Origin: Micropterix aruncella
Lineage: Eukaryota; Arthropoda; Insecta; Lepidoptera; Micropterigidae
Direction of reading: 5' to 3'
NCBI GenBank assembly: GCA_944548615.1
Contig: OX155954.1
Span: 1,159,335-1,223,334 of the forward strand
Length of the DNA stretch: 64,000 nucleotides
In this document: piece after piece, positions 43,765 to 55,119 of the stretch
How positions within the stretch are numbered: position 1 is the stretch's first letter
How the letters are laid out: every line of letters begins with the position of its first letter
Notes under the pieces: model-generated
Told to the model about the DNA's origin: nothing
Databases searched by the model: none
The model's input: the letters and a program-made list of their open reading frames with translations, nothing else
Position numbers and translations under genes: made by a program

Positions 43765-45623
43765 GTAAGTTCGTACATTCTTTAACCCTTTAAGGACCAT
43801 GGGACATATGTGTCCCATAACTTCAAAAATTATTGTATAAATTATCGAAGAGGAGTAATTCATAAATTATATTTTTTTCCCATATTATTAAGACATGAGA
43901 ATGTTAATAATAGCAAAAAATATATTGATAAAAAATATACCGTATTTTTCTGAAAATATTGCAATGTCACTCTGGTGATTTTAAGAAACCAAATAAAATA
44001 TTTATGACGACTTTACCAATTTGTTTTTCTTGTCTTTTAGTACTTTTTGTAGTACGTATGATTTCTGAGTTAAATAATTAAAAAATCACATTTGAAAAAA
44101 GTTGTAACTTTGCATCTTTATGGACTCCTTATGTCCCGTACCATCAATTTATAAAAAAAACTACTCAACCAATTTTCATAAAACTTGAAATATATGTTAT
44201 TTACATCGCCCTTTAACAGTTTTATGATTCAAGCATTTCCATACTCTACTTCAAAGGGTACAAAGGACAAGTACATTCCATAAGGGTTATTCATCTGTAT
44301 TCTAATAATAACTATCACCGAAAAACCTGTAGTACAATAATCAAAAAAATAATTACAAAATTAAGTACGTATACAACAATATTCATCAAAGACATATGCA
44401 TACCGGAATTAAAAAGGTGTAAGTGCCAAAATTAAAAAAAAATGTTGTTTAAGAAATCAGTAATAAATGCAAAGACTAATAATCTAATATGATGTAAGTG
44501 CCGCTGTGACTGTCCTACCTGAGCTGAAACAGCTATTTGAATAGTAGTTTAATATAAAAATTTATGGATTCATTGCCTGACTATATTGCTTTCATAATAC
44601 CATTGATTATATATTACACTGTATAATCAATACATACTGTATAATCAATACACTGTATAATCAATACATATACATATAATCAATACACTGTATAATCAAT
44701 ACATAAAGTACCAGTAATTGAAAAACAGCATCTGAAAAGGTAGGTTTATAATTTTTGACAATTTTAAATATTATTTTGACTGTTTATATCATCTGATTCT
44801 AATATTTCACGATTATTTTTAATTATTTTATTTCTTTATAACACTGAACTAATACGATTTCCATTTGTTTTTAAACTAAATAAGATACTCAAACTACTAC
44901 TCATGCAAGAAGTCTGTAATAACTACCTGTTACTTAATGTAGTATGTATGTCTATATAATTGTTTTATTTTATTTATTTATTTTAAAACTTGTACAAAGA
45001 AAAGTAGTTACATTGTTACCGTAATAAAGAATCTATACATTTTAAAGAACAGCTTAAGATTGACACAACTTATGTAACAAATTGCGTTATGCACATCTAA
45101 CGAGGCTTCTCATGCCTGTATCTAGATGCACATGAAGCAAATTGTGTAAAAACATGAATTATAGTATTAAACTAATATAATACGAAAAGAAAAAAGGAAG
45201 AAAGAAAAGGAAGGATAAAAATAAAGGTAACCCTCCACTGGTTTATATTAACAAATATAAAATATTTTAATAGATTTAAGTAATAAAATTCACGATACAT
45301 TACGTGGTATAAAAAATACTATAAATAGATAGATAAAAAATTCTACAAATATTTTTTCTCGTCATACTATAATTCATGGCAGTTCATTTTCTAAACGCAG
45401 GTATTCAAATTCTAACCTAATATTATCAACCTATAGTATATGTGACCCGTCCAAGAGCGGTATAATCGCCAATTGGATACGAATGTAATATATTTAATGG
45501 ATTGCTCAAGCATCAAAACAAGCGACATGTGCAATCGGCCTTCCTATAGTTTTTTTTAAAACTAACAGAATCAAATTAATGGTTATTATTATGCTTTTTC
45601 TTTATGATACATTCTTCTTACAG
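43765..45623 (+). other. Beta-galactosidase intron 2
   Basis: No gene inside. It contains a short tandem repeat at 44616-44705 and a LINE-tail-like stretch near 44960-45240. Otherwise it is AT-rich. Confidence 0.7.
44616..44705. repeat. Minisatellite
   Basis: About four units of ACTGTATAATCAATACAT with small spacers, inside intron 2. Likely variable in length. Confidence 0.85.
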
Positions 45624-45687
45624 GGAGGTTTTCCTTATTGGCTTCTGACGAAATATCCAGATATAAAATTGAGGACAAACGATGCAA
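45624..45687 (+). CDS. Beta-galactosidase exon 3
   Basis: Sixty-four bases coding GGFPYWLLTKYPDIKLRTND and A, ending in phase 1 at GTGAGT. This is the conserved segment that follows PYICAE in all GH35 animal enzymes (GGLPAWLL-type). The acceptor is TCTTACAG. Confidence 0.93.
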
Positions 45688-46566
45688 GTGAGTACATTTT
45701 ATCAGTACAGGAATTATTGGTTGTGATATTTTTAGATTTTCATATTTGTTCAAATAACATGTAACACAGCATCTTCCTCTTAGGAGTTAGCGCACTTCTG
45801 ATTATATTTAATGAACTATTGTGACCTGGTCGAATACAATCCTGGTCGAGACCTGGTTAAGACGTGATAGAGTTCTGTTTGAGTTCTGTGGTACAAAATG
45901 AATCACTCAAAAATCTAAACAAAGGCATGATGTAAAATTGCATTGGTCAATTGTATAACACTATTTTATTTTATGTCTTTGTGAAGTAACGTTGATAATA
46001 TTAGATAAATTTACGTTTAAAAACAAATGATGAACTTGACAAAGTCTACGAAATAAAAACTCATAATTCACCGGATTTTCTTTGGTGTATACAGGCAATG
46101 ATAAATGTACATGGAAGACATGGAGAGGTTTCCAGCTTTTATAAAAAAAGGTGGGCAGTGTGCTTTTCTGTTCGCGCCCTAGAATGTCCTATCGGCTTGC
46201 TTTTGAAGCACAAAATTGCCATGGATATCGGGAGCATTACGCCATATTAATATTGCATAGGATATATGACTAAAAGCAATAATGATCACCGCATGTTCGC
46301 CAGCTAGACATTTCCCCTTTCATATAGTATCTAGACTCTCGATGACAAACGTCACAATTATTTAATGTATATGCTTTCATCTGAAGCTAATTTTCATCTG
46401 AAGCGATCCCTAACAATTTAATATTTCTGACAATATATAATATATTTTATATTTTCTATTTATAAAAATCCAATATAAAGGTTTACAATGTTGGCATTAA
46501 ATTAAGGTGTAGAATCAAACAGATGTTTGGTTTATGAAATCGGGGTTGTTTGATATTATAGATGGG

Positions 46567-47327
46567 ATAAAACGAATTTAGCGCGTGAAGTTTGTAGCAC
46601 CCGACGTGTCGGCGACTTTGCGGCTGCCGTTATCCAGGGTAGACTAGAGGACCGCGCAAGCGACCTCGAACTCGGAACCAATCGAGAGACCGGAGAAATC
46701 TGGTCACAATTGGAAGCAAGGGCGCGAGGGTCGGCCCGCCAGGTAACACTGGCTATCTCGCGGTAAGGCGTTGGCTTTTTGCGGGTTGTGACGTAGCTGG
46801 ACGTTAGATTTGTTTCTGTCCAAAGTCTTCTACGTTCACTGCAGGGCGACAGAACGAGAAAATCGTTAAAACGTCCTGTGGTGACGGGCTCGCCCGTTGT
46901 AGTCGACACCGCAAGATGTTAGTCAGAGTGCACAGTCGATTGGCTTACGCCGCACGGTGCGCAGACCGTCCAGGAGCGCCAGAAGGTTGATTCCCAAGGG
47001 AAACTGACCATAAGGCCAGAGTCCTACCCAGGCTCGCACTTCATGCGTGGAGGCCGTCGGATAGGTGTTGACCCGTGAGTGTGACCAACCCTGAACAGAA
47101 TGGGTCTTCGTGGCCAACTCAGCAAGGGCCCATTAACTCCCACTTAGCCACAAGTCGAAACACTTAGCTGGAGAACGCCAGCTAAGTGTTTCGACGGAGG
47201 ATATGTAGGGCTGTCTCAGGGCCAACGGATGACTATTGACAGTACTTTAGTCTACCCTTGACAACAGCGGATGTAACGTCGCCAAAACGTCGGGTGTTTT
47301 AAACTTCACGCGGTAAATTCGTTTTAT
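46567..47327. mobile_element. Foldback element with about 80-bp TIRs, in intron 3
   Basis: The left (ACGAATTTAGCGCGTGAAGT, TTGTAGCACCCGACG, GGGTAGACTA) and right (TAGTCTACCCTTGACAACAG, CGTCGGGTG, AACTTCACGCGGTAAATTCG) ends are inverted copies. The interior (46680-47110) is family F sequence shared with 58283-59088. It also holds a 40-base perfect palindrome at 47155-47194. Total 761 bp. Minus-strand open frames here are not genes. Confidence 0.8.
47155..47194. repeat. Perfect 17-bp inverted repeat
   Basis: The arms TCGAAACACTTAGCTGG and its exact reverse complement are separated by AGAACG. It lies within the foldback element of intron 3. It is not followed by a T run and there is no reason to see it as a terminator. 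Confidence 0.9.
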
Positions 47328-47973
47328 TATATTTATAAGATATTCAATCGTCGTTTGCGACGCAAAGAGAGTATAGATTTGTTGGATTTTATCAGCTTCA
47401 CTAGAACACAATCTGTCCTGAAATGATACCTGTAGGGTATTCTAATTTATTACATATTGCAGTATACCTATTTTATACAATTTTGTTAAAGCGATTGCCA
47501 ATTTAATTTAGAGTATTTGAAGAAAGTATATATTCTCTAAAATTATGTTCTCTGGTTTCATTTTAATCACAATATTGTTGCCCCTTTTAAAGCTAAAGAT
47601 TTTATCGCTACCTTTCTTGATGAGTTTATGAAAACTTGTTTTTTTCAATATATTAGTAATATATGAGACGGAAGAAGGACAGCAGGCAAGGCGTACAGGC
47701 TCAGCAAATACCACAGAACTTTGTATCCATCGCCCCAACACAGGCGTATACCTAGTGGGGTGATGTAATCCTGACAAGTAATGCCCTTTCGCGATTTTTA
47801 CCATATGTATTTTTTTTAAATGTGTTAAAAAAATTAACGCAATCTATTTTTATGTAACTTTAAAAAATAGGATAAATAAATAAATGAATATTTTTCCGAT
47901 ACATTTCAGTTGATTATAATTAGGATATTAAAAGAATCCCAATTAATATAATTTTATTTCTCCAAAATTACAG

Positions 47974-48068
47974 CATATTTGAAGGAAGTAAAAATCTGGT
48001 TCGACATACTGATGGAAAAAATGAAGCCACTGCTCTACGGGAATGGCGGTCCTATTATAATGGTCCAG
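47974..48068 (+). CDS. Beta-galactosidase exon 4
   Basis: Completes a split Thr codon (A from exon 3 plus CA) and codes [20 protein letters not shown], then [12 protein letters not shown]. Ends phase 0 at GTAAAA. The PLLYxNGGPII.VQ stretch leads directly into the acid/base motif of the next exon. Confidence 0.94.
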
Positions 48069-48548
48069 GTAAAATTTTAACTAATTTACTAATCTAAAAT
48101 ATGCCAAAGGAATCAAATCTGTTTTATAAGTCGACTTCTATAATGTAGAGCGGGGCGCGCGAGGGGAGGGAGAAAGTGGCGTTAGCTGATTGACCGAAAA
48201 CACCCGAAAGATAGCTGCGATCGCCCGGAAAAAATAAAGTGACAGTGTCTTATCAGATGCAAAGCGGTAAACGAGTGTATAAAGTGAAAACGCTGTTGAT
48301 AATGCATGCATGGAAAGGTCTTGAACAAGCAAGCTAACAAACAAATTTTATTACACCAAAACCACTGTTTTTAAATTCCCCTGCCTAAAAGTCCCTGCGC
48401 ATAACAGCAGTCATGGCGAGAAGCAATTTAAAAAAATAATTATCCATAGCTTATCCAATATATGACATAAGAGATTCGGATAATGCTGAATCCACATTCC
48501 AAGAGTATCACGCAGAAAAATAGAGGAAAATATCATGATAGTTGACAT

Positions 48549-48890
48549 TTGCCCAACAAAAAAGGAGTGTAATGTGTTCAGGGTAATGTAAGTGAATAAC
48601 TTATAAACACTTGAAACCATCTAGAAGTGTGTAGTATTGTTAGAATCGTTATGTCACCCTGATTGACATAGGGTAACTTAATTGTCCAAATATTAAGTAA
48701 GTAGTTGTCTAAATGTGCAAATGTTCAAATGTTAATAAATTAACATAAATATATCGTGTTTAGTGTCAAATGAAAGGTCTGATTGAGTACATTTCGGAAA
48801 TATTCATCTCTCTGTATGGATAAATACATAAACTACAATAATTCATAAAAAAACCATATAGAAAATAATAATAAATACAATAATTCACTT
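48549..48890 (+). repeat. Family R1, copy 6, in intron 4
   Basis: Starts TTTGCCCAACAAAAAAGGAG and continues GTTAGAATCGTTATGTCACC, ATATCGTGTTTAGTGTCAAA and TCTGATTGAGTACATTTCGG. Collinear with copies 1 and 2 apart from a deletion in the first third. Confidence 0.75.
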
Positions 48891-48954
48891 TCTATTATTT
48901 TATTTCGGTTCACTTTACTGCGACTTTGTATGTATTTTGCTTACGTTTCGTTCG

Positions 48955-49050
48955 GCCCCGCGTGGTCATTAGCATTTTGTAAAGACCTAATGGGGTTTTT
49001 AGCCGTCAATTGGACACGACGTAAATGTAAATGTAAAATGTAAATGTATA
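48955..49050 (+). mobile_element. LINE 3'-end scrap with (TAAATG)n tail
   Basis: The + strand reads LMGFLAVNWTRRK, then a tail of four TAAATG-type units (49021-49050). This combination resembles the 3' terminus of a non-LTR element cut back to its last 90 bases. It ends only 16 bases before the exon 5 acceptor. Confidence 0.5.
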
Positions 49051-49066
49051 TCACACTTTCTTTCAG

Positions 49067-49247
49067 GTAGAAAATGAGTACGGCAGTTTCCCGGCATGCG
49101 ACGGTGATTACATGCTGAGTTTACAGCGGATGCTGTCGTCCTGGGTTGAAAATGAGGCAGTTCTCTACACGACTGACGGTTCTTGGGATGCTGCCGTATT
49201 CTGCGGAAAGGTCGCCGGTGCCTATCCCACAGTCGACTTCGGAACTG
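49067..49247 (+). CDS. Beta-galactosidase exon 5 (acid/base Glu)
   Basis: Begins VENEYGSFPACDGDYMLSLQ. The NE pair gives Asn197 and Glu198 of the predicted protein, equivalent to the proton-donor glutamate of GH35 (Glu188 in human GLB1). It continues VLYTTDGSWDAAVFCGKVAG, AYPTVDFGT and ends phase 1 at GTCAGT. The acceptor is TTTCTTTCAG. Confidence 0.95.
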
Positions 49248-49939
49248 GTCAGTAACTCCACAAAATGTCAAGTAAGATTCTTGGACTGAAAAAGTGATAG
49301 CGGATACCGGTGATACATTCTTGTTCCTTTTTGTTGAGGTTTCTTTTTTGAAGAACGTGTTAATCAGGAAGATTTCGTGCGTCTCCAAAAAGTTTATAGA
49401 CATTTGGCTTCCGTGGTTTCTTCTTTCTATTCTGGATTGTGCTATTCAATCCAATATTGAGCGGATTTCTTATCCTTTCTTTTCTTCTTCTTCTTATTCT
49501 TTCTCTTTCCTAATCATTTCAATACTATGAAATGAGACTGCTGTGTACGATATCCTCGTCCATGGCTTCGACGGCGGTATCACAGTAATAACCTTTACTC
49601 ATATTTTTTGGTTTAATTTAGAATGAGCTAGAACACCCTCGGTGCTAAACTTCCGATATTTACTACATTGCTGGCGATAGACAAGGAACAGAACAGTTTC
49701 TTGAGATTTTCGGTCGCCTTTTCTCTCTCTAGAGGAAGTTTTCTGATCGCAGTTATCATCTCCTATCCATCTTTTCTTCTTCTTACGCCGATTGAGCGGC
49801 ACCGAAAGAGGTACTCAATTTCAAACGCTGCTCACCATTTACAAACAGCTTTCCCGACCTCAGATCCCGTATTACGTCACAGATCACGTATCACGTATTA
49901 CGCCGCACGTGTTACGTAATATGTCCCCGCTCTCAGCCT

Positions 49940-50265
49940 CACGTGCGCCCTCTCGAGGAGGAGGAGGATGAGGTCGCTATCACGGTGGCAGACCTGCTGA
50001 CTCTCGTGCAAGAGCTGCTAGCCAGCCCATCGGGTGCACATCCACGCCTCCTGCTTCGGGAGAGCACTCCGAATAGTGCTCTAGCACTGAGTGAACTCCT
50101 CATCTTGCCGCGACGCCACACCCGGAAAGCCGGGTTGTGAAGCCAATGGGCCCGGCTGAGGAGAAGCTCCGCTAAAGGGCAAATACCCAGCGAAAGACGT
50201 CACCGGCCTTAAACAAGGCCGTCGACGGAGTTACGGACGCGTCTCGAGCATAGGCACAGTGTTTC
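49940..50265. other. GC-rich TE-like block in intron 5
   Basis: Markedly GC-richer than its surroundings. The + strand has an open frame of 65 codons (LEEEEDEVAITVADLLTLVQ) without a family I recognise, followed by AAAGCCGGGTTGTGAAGCC and ACGCGTCTCGAGCATAGG. Its composition and lack of splice signals suggest the 3' end of a non-LTR element rather than a host exon. Confidence 0.4.
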
Positions 50266-50421
50266 TAATAATTTGGCCACCCATAGTAGGTAGCAATATA
50301 ATTGAATATTTTAATATCTTCTTTCTAATTTAAGTTTAATAAAAAAATAATTACCACCTAATTAACAAGACATGTCTAGCGAATCCCAATAGACATTATA
50401 ATATACATACTATAATTTCAG

Positions 50422-50643
50422 GTACAAAGCCAGAACTGGCATTCGCAGCCCAGCGTCGAGCAACTGGCGGTGGTCCAAGTGTGAACTCGGAGTTCTACCC
50501 AGGCTGGCTGACCCACTGGGGCGAGCCCATGGCACGCGTTTCTGCAGCCGACGTGGCCAAATCCCTCAGCGATCAGCTGGCTTTGGACGCCAACGTCAAC
50601 CTCTACATGTTCCACGGTGGCACCAATTTCGGATTCACTGCAG
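50422..50643 (+). CDS. Beta-galactosidase exon 6 (nucleophile Glu)
   Basis: Completes Gly255 and codes TKPELAFAAQRRATGGGPSV, NSEFYPGWLTHWGEPMARVS, AADVAKSLSDQLALDANVNL and YMFHGGTNFGFTA. Glu278 in NSEFYPGW corresponds to the catalytic nucleophile (Glu268 in human GLB1). Ends phase 1 at GTCAAA. All residues around the active site are intact. Confidence 0.95.
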
Positions 50644-50724
50644 GTCAAAATAATGCTACTTCTCTCTTATCCTTATAGGTATAATATAATGACAGCTGCT
50701 GAGGCTATTTTGTCAAAAATACAC

Positions 50725-52344
50725 AGTGCTGGATTTGTAAATAGGCCGTATAGGCTGCGGCCTAGGGGCGGCAGAGAACAAGGGGCGGCAGATTTCAGAG
50801 GGCGTTAGCTTTGTTATAGTAGAAGCCGGCAAGTTCGCGCGCGATTATAAACTAATACTCAAGTCACTTGTGGATAGAGTTTTCTATCTATTCAATGTTA
50901 AATCTTATTCGGGTAAACGTTTTGCGACTTAAATATACTGCAGAGAAACCTGAAACAACATCATTAGCCAATCTCTCAAAATTTGTGAAGAACCAGTCTC
51001 TGTGCACGTTTATCTAAACTTAGATATAGCTCTCTGTATCGCACTTCGCATTATTATTAATCACATGTTATTAATCAAATGTTAAATATTGTTTTTATTC
51101 TTCAACTTCGACGATCAGATTGGAATGGTCACATAGTTTTTTTTATTCGTGGCATACAATTGCAGCCATAAAAAACTCTAAATTTTGCAAAATAAAATAT
51201 AATACTTTAAATTATTTATATTTTCCTTATTCATATTTAAAATGAAAAGAAATAATCCAATAACTCTTAATATGCTTCACAAAATGATATTAAAACTTTT
51301 ACTCGGTCATTGTGACAACCCTAATCAAGTTTTAGTTTTTGTATGAAAAGTTAGTCATAGCCTTAGTCAAGTTTGCCTAATCATCTATTTAGAAAATGAA
51401 TGTTATATCACTCTTAATAAAGTCTAATTTCATTTGCGAATAAGATATATTCTATCCTTTTCTTTGACAAGATTTGAATTTAACGGCTTTTAAATAATAA
51501 TATTTTGCCAGGCAAAGTTGTTGTTTTCCTGTGTCAATTTTGCCCAATTATTTAAAAGCCTGTAACACCAACAATATTAACAATATTGATATTGTGGCTA
51601 GCCAAGTAGCTAGAGTAGGTTGTCTCCTTCGTTCCTTCCTCAGAATGTTTATAACAAAAAGAGACAGAACTGTGTAATATTTAGACATTTATGCGAAAAA
51701 TGGCAAAATCCAGGCAAAGTTACTGCCGCTGACGGTACACCAATCATAAAAAGAACAACTGCACAATGATTGCATTGAAATTTCGAATATAGAATATTGA
51801 AATATCATTTTGTAAAACAATTAGATAATTATGAATAAATAAGAAAACGTCAATATCGTTAGCGATATCGTTAACGAAATCGTGGATTTAATTCACTAAG
51901 AACACGGAGGAGTTAACAAAATGCCGAACGATAAAGTGTGCGTGAGACCAGACTTAAATTGAACGGTTATGTTATGTTATGAAATGGTTATGTTATGGTT
52001 ATGAAAATGTTGGTTATTTTCACTCCCTCGACACTGAAGTATTATCAATAAATACAAAACTATATGGAATATGTCTCCCTTAAGGGCACAGTCGACTGGC
52101 TTACTTGAGTGCCTACTTAAAGTATGGTTTTTGTATATTTGCCAACTTGAGAGCAATTGAGTAAGTTCTGCAATAGATAAAATATACTCACATTTGATCT
52201 CTGATCTACTTATTTAACTTCATCTATAGCATGGGTAAAATACCTGCAGCCTCTAGTATGTATTATCTACCTTCATCGCACTGCCAAAACTAACGAGCTC
52301 AAAAGATGTAATGAATACCGAACTATCTCATTAATGAGCCATGT
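50725..52344. other. Intron 6, first part
   Basis: CAGTGCTGGATTTGTAAATA at about 50724 followed by GGCGGCAGAGAACAAGGGGC looks like one end of a hAT-type element, but I found no matching right end. The rest is AT-rich with no coding similarity. Confidence 0.4.
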
Positions 52345-52620
52345 TTTCAAGATCTCAACTCTTTATTGTGTAATTTCACAATGGGCTGGTTTATTATCAT
52401 ACGACAATCTCTTATAACCAACCATACTATGGTATTTATATGTATGGGTGCGTGTAATATGTGTGTAAGTGTGTCTTGTTATTGCATTCGATCGAAAGAA
52501 TTGAAAATGCAATTCCGTTAATTGTATCCCAACGGAAAATGGTGACCCAGCCGGGAATCGAACCCGGGACCTTAAGATGTAAGACCAGGCGATCTAACCA
52601 CTATGCCACTGGGCCGTGTT
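52345..52620 (-). mobile_element. tRNA-derived SINE, copy 3 (most complete)
   Basis: On the minus strand from 52615: GGCCCAGTGGCATAGTGGTT (A-box-like), then GGTCCCGGGTTCGATTCCCG (B-box GGTTCGATTCC), then the ACCATTTTCCGTTGGG junction and the body shared with copies at 20290 and 33120. The seven-base acceptor-stem halves (GGCCCAG and CTGGGTC) still pair, but the anticodon arm does not fold well, so this is a SINE promoter head and not a functional tRNA gene. Transcription by RNA polymerase III is expected of the family. Confidence 0.85.
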
Positions 52621-52988
52621 GCAATATCATATTCAGGGATTGCTTTGCCAACCATACGGTTGTAAAAACTGTATTTTCCGTTGCATTCCTTGCATTTCTC
52701 CAAATTTCCTTTGAAATTTCTATACCTTGTCTCAGCGATGATTTGATCCTATGTGACGCAGTTGCATTTTTTATGTGAGCTGGCAACGCGATTGCGACTA
52801 TTGTATCTCAGGAACTAACATTCATAAAACAATATAAAAATACAAAAATCTAAGTTTATAGCTACTCTTTCGACTCGATGTTAAACTCTAGTTTTTATGT
52901 TTTACATAAATGTTCTTTCCTTTACAACGTCCTCAATTAATGAATGCAACTGTCAATATACTTTCTGTTGTGCATTCGTGTGGGACAG

Positions 52989-53107
52989 GAGCAAACCTGG
53001 CCGCGATATATCAGCCCGATATAACCTCCTATGACTACGATGCGCCGCTCACCGAGGCTGGGGACCCAACTACCAAATACTTCGTCCTCAGACAGGTCAT
53101 CGGAAAG
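52989..53107 (+). CDS. Beta-galactosidase exon 7
   Basis: Completes a Gly codon and codes [20 protein letters not shown] and [19 protein letters not shown]. [13 protein letters not shown] is a signature of the family, and its first Tyr corresponds to the galactose-binding Tyr333 of human GLB1. The acceptor GTGGGACAG is pyrimidine-poor. The donor is GTTAGC. Ends phase 0. Confidence 0.94.
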
Positions 53108-53159
53108 GTTAGCATGGTCCAATCCTGGATTTTCTCTTTAGGTGGTGGTAGATTTTTGT

Positions 53160-53300
53160 AACCCATTAGATTGCTCACTGCCGCCGTACGTTTTAGCAAC
53201 CCTTATGCGCCGGCGACATGCAGGTGGCGCTGATAGCGTTTTCAGGTGAAACTAATAGCAACGGTTTTAGTCATCTATAACAACATTGTTAATGAATGTT
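53160..53300. repeat. Two-copy dispersed repeat in introns 7 and 8
   Basis: ATTAGATTGCTCACTGCC, GGTGGCGCTGATAGCGTTTT and AACTAATAGCAACGGTTTTA correspond, with divergence, to 59308-59405 (TTAGATTGCTCAACGTC, GGTAGCTCTGATAGCATTG, AACTAATAACAATTGATTTA). Unclassified. Confidence 0.5.
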
Positions 53301-53387
53301 TTTTTTTATGAATGAATTGTTGATTATTAAAAACCATTATTTAACCATTGATAACAATAATCATGCGGAAATATTAAAATGCCATCT

Positions 53388-53541
53388 ATTAGGCTATTTG
53401 AACAGTCGCTGTCCATGGCTCGCCGCCAAAAGACACAGTTTACTGGGACGAGCCTTTCTCGAACCCAGCGATCTGCCCAACTTGAAGGTCAGTGATCTAC
53501 TTGGACTGGTAAGAAGTACCGGGCTACTAGCTGACCACTGA
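53388..53541 (+). pseudogene. Short LINE-protein C-terminal scrap
   Basis: The + strand reads RCPWLAAKRHSLLGRAFLEP, then SDLPNLKVSDLLGLVRSTGL. This cysteine-led, leucine-rich ending follows the RNase H domain in some insect non-LTR elements (I/LOA-like). A (TAC)n run at 53629-53643 may be related tail sequence. Clade uncertain. Confidence 0.4.
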
Positions 53542-53738
53542 CCTAACCACACAGTGGGTAGTTACAAAAGACTTTACAGATCTAGGTGACATCACGGGCT
53601 GGAAACAAGCCCCCCCACTCTATCTACTACTACTACTACTACCTACTTAGGCTATTCGAACATTAAAGCGCCCAATTTTTATGAATTGAATCCTGGGGGC
53701 CTATTCTTGATAATATTAGCATGCTAATCTGTCTAGGG

Positions 53739-54407
53739 CAGCGATGCACAGACTTTTTCTACTTGAGGGCCGCATCACCTTCTCCCAACCAACGGAGGGC
53801 CAATGAAACAATGTTATGGCTATGGTCTTCGAATAATTATTTATTTTCTGCTTCTTTGAAAATTTGGATCATTCAACCTCACGTGTATCAATGTCAAAAT
53901 AATAATACAAAATATATCAGTGCCAATACAATAGTTAAAGAATGGAAAATTGTAGATTACAAATGACAAATACGTATCATTGTTTTGTTATCCATATTAC
54001 GGTATAATATACTAGGAATGACATGTATTCTATTCTATTATCTAACTAAGAATATTCTATATATCTAACTAAGAATAAATTTTGTTCTTAGTTAGATACG
54101 TGACATTGTGTAGAAGACATAATTTTTTGTATGTTGGGGGTCACTTTAATAGTGGCTAAGAGCAAAATAGCTTCAAGATTTTCGTTGTTAAGACGATTTC
54201 GGTTCTTACATTTATTAGCATTCATTATTGAAAATGTTTGCGAAGTGCGAACGAAACGTCGTAGCGGTGAGGCGCTAGGCGAGCGTGTACAGTTTTCTAC
54301 CTATGTATATTGAAAAACTATTTTTCAAATAATTTCGAGGACGGAGGCCGCCCACAAAGTGTCGGCGGGCCGCATGCGGCCCGCGGGCCGCGGTCCGTGC
54401 ATCGCTG
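53739..54407. mobile_element. Non-autonomous hAT, 669 bp, in intron 7
   Basis: The left end CAGCGATGCACAGACTTTTT and the right end, which reads CAGCGATGCACGGACCGCGG on the minus strand, are TIRs. The 8-bp duplication GTCTAGGG flanks them at 53731-53738 and 54408-54415. The right subterminal region is very GC-rich (GGCCGCATGCGGCCCGCGGG, itself palindromic). The open frame at 54131-54313 is within the element and has no transposase similarity. Confidence 0.92.
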
Positions 54408-54855
54408 GTCTAGGGCCTATAAATGGACTATGGGCAGATTGGGCATGCTGTATTTTTCAAGAATCAACCCTATTTATAGCAAATTAAAATTGACATTAAA
54501 ATAGACAAATTAAAATAATAAAAGCTATGATTTCCAAATTCGTTCATTATTATATAATAACGTATCTCTCGATTTTTTTTGAGTAAAAAATAATGTCGAG
54601 AAAAAATTGAGAATCACGGAGAATTCGCAACTTATCTACCTTGTGAGGCATGTATCCAAGGGGGGGGGGGGGTAGTTAACTCTTAACTCCCCGAAATCCG
54701 GCGTATTTTCGTTTCATTGTACGGGCAAATTCAAGTTTGGTAAGTGCCGCGCGCGTTGATTAAATTAATGTCAACCCCCCCTCCCCGAAACTGAAGTCTG
54801 GACACATGCCTGAATGTAGTATACAGTATATGCGTTTTATAAACGCCAAATATTA

Positions 54856-54908
54856 GGGTGCTACCACACCGATCGATCGATCATCGATCGATTGGTGTGG
54901 TAGCACCC
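54856..54908. repeat. 53-bp near-perfect palindrome
   Basis: Arms of 26 bases (GGGTGCTACCACACCGATCG continuing ATCGAT) with one mismatch around a single central base. Tandem ATCGAT steps lie at the centre. Confidence 0.92.
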
Positions 54909-55119
54909 TTAGGCTACTGAGCATAAGACGAGATTAATCAATGTTTGGAACTGTGAGTGCTATCTAAACCTTGCATTTCCTAGTATAATCCTGGCTGCCA
55001 AAACGTAATACGGCGTTGAGCAATGTAATACCCTATACAATCAATGCTATGATTATTCAGAATGTTTGATTATTCAGAATTATGTTTAGTGATTATCGCT
55101 TAAGGAGGTGAGGGGGGAG

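Noticed and set aside
46556..47117. Two minus-strand open frames in intron 3
   Set aside because: Their sequence is shared with non-coding foldback elements elsewhere in the window and shows no conserved protein.
49943..50140. GC-rich open frame LEEEEDEVAITVADLL as a possible extra exon
   Set aside because: No splice sites fit the phase between exons 5 and 6, and the conserved protein joins directly from exon 5 to exon 6.
52545..52615. Possible tRNA gene on the minus strand
   Set aside because: The A- and B-box sequences and acceptor stem look right, but the anticodon arm does not fold, and the sequence continues into a body shared with two other copies. It is a SINE.
54310..54420. CpG-island-like promoter around the GGCCGC-rich stretch
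   Set aside because: This is the subterminal region of a hAT element with exact TIR and TSD on the right.
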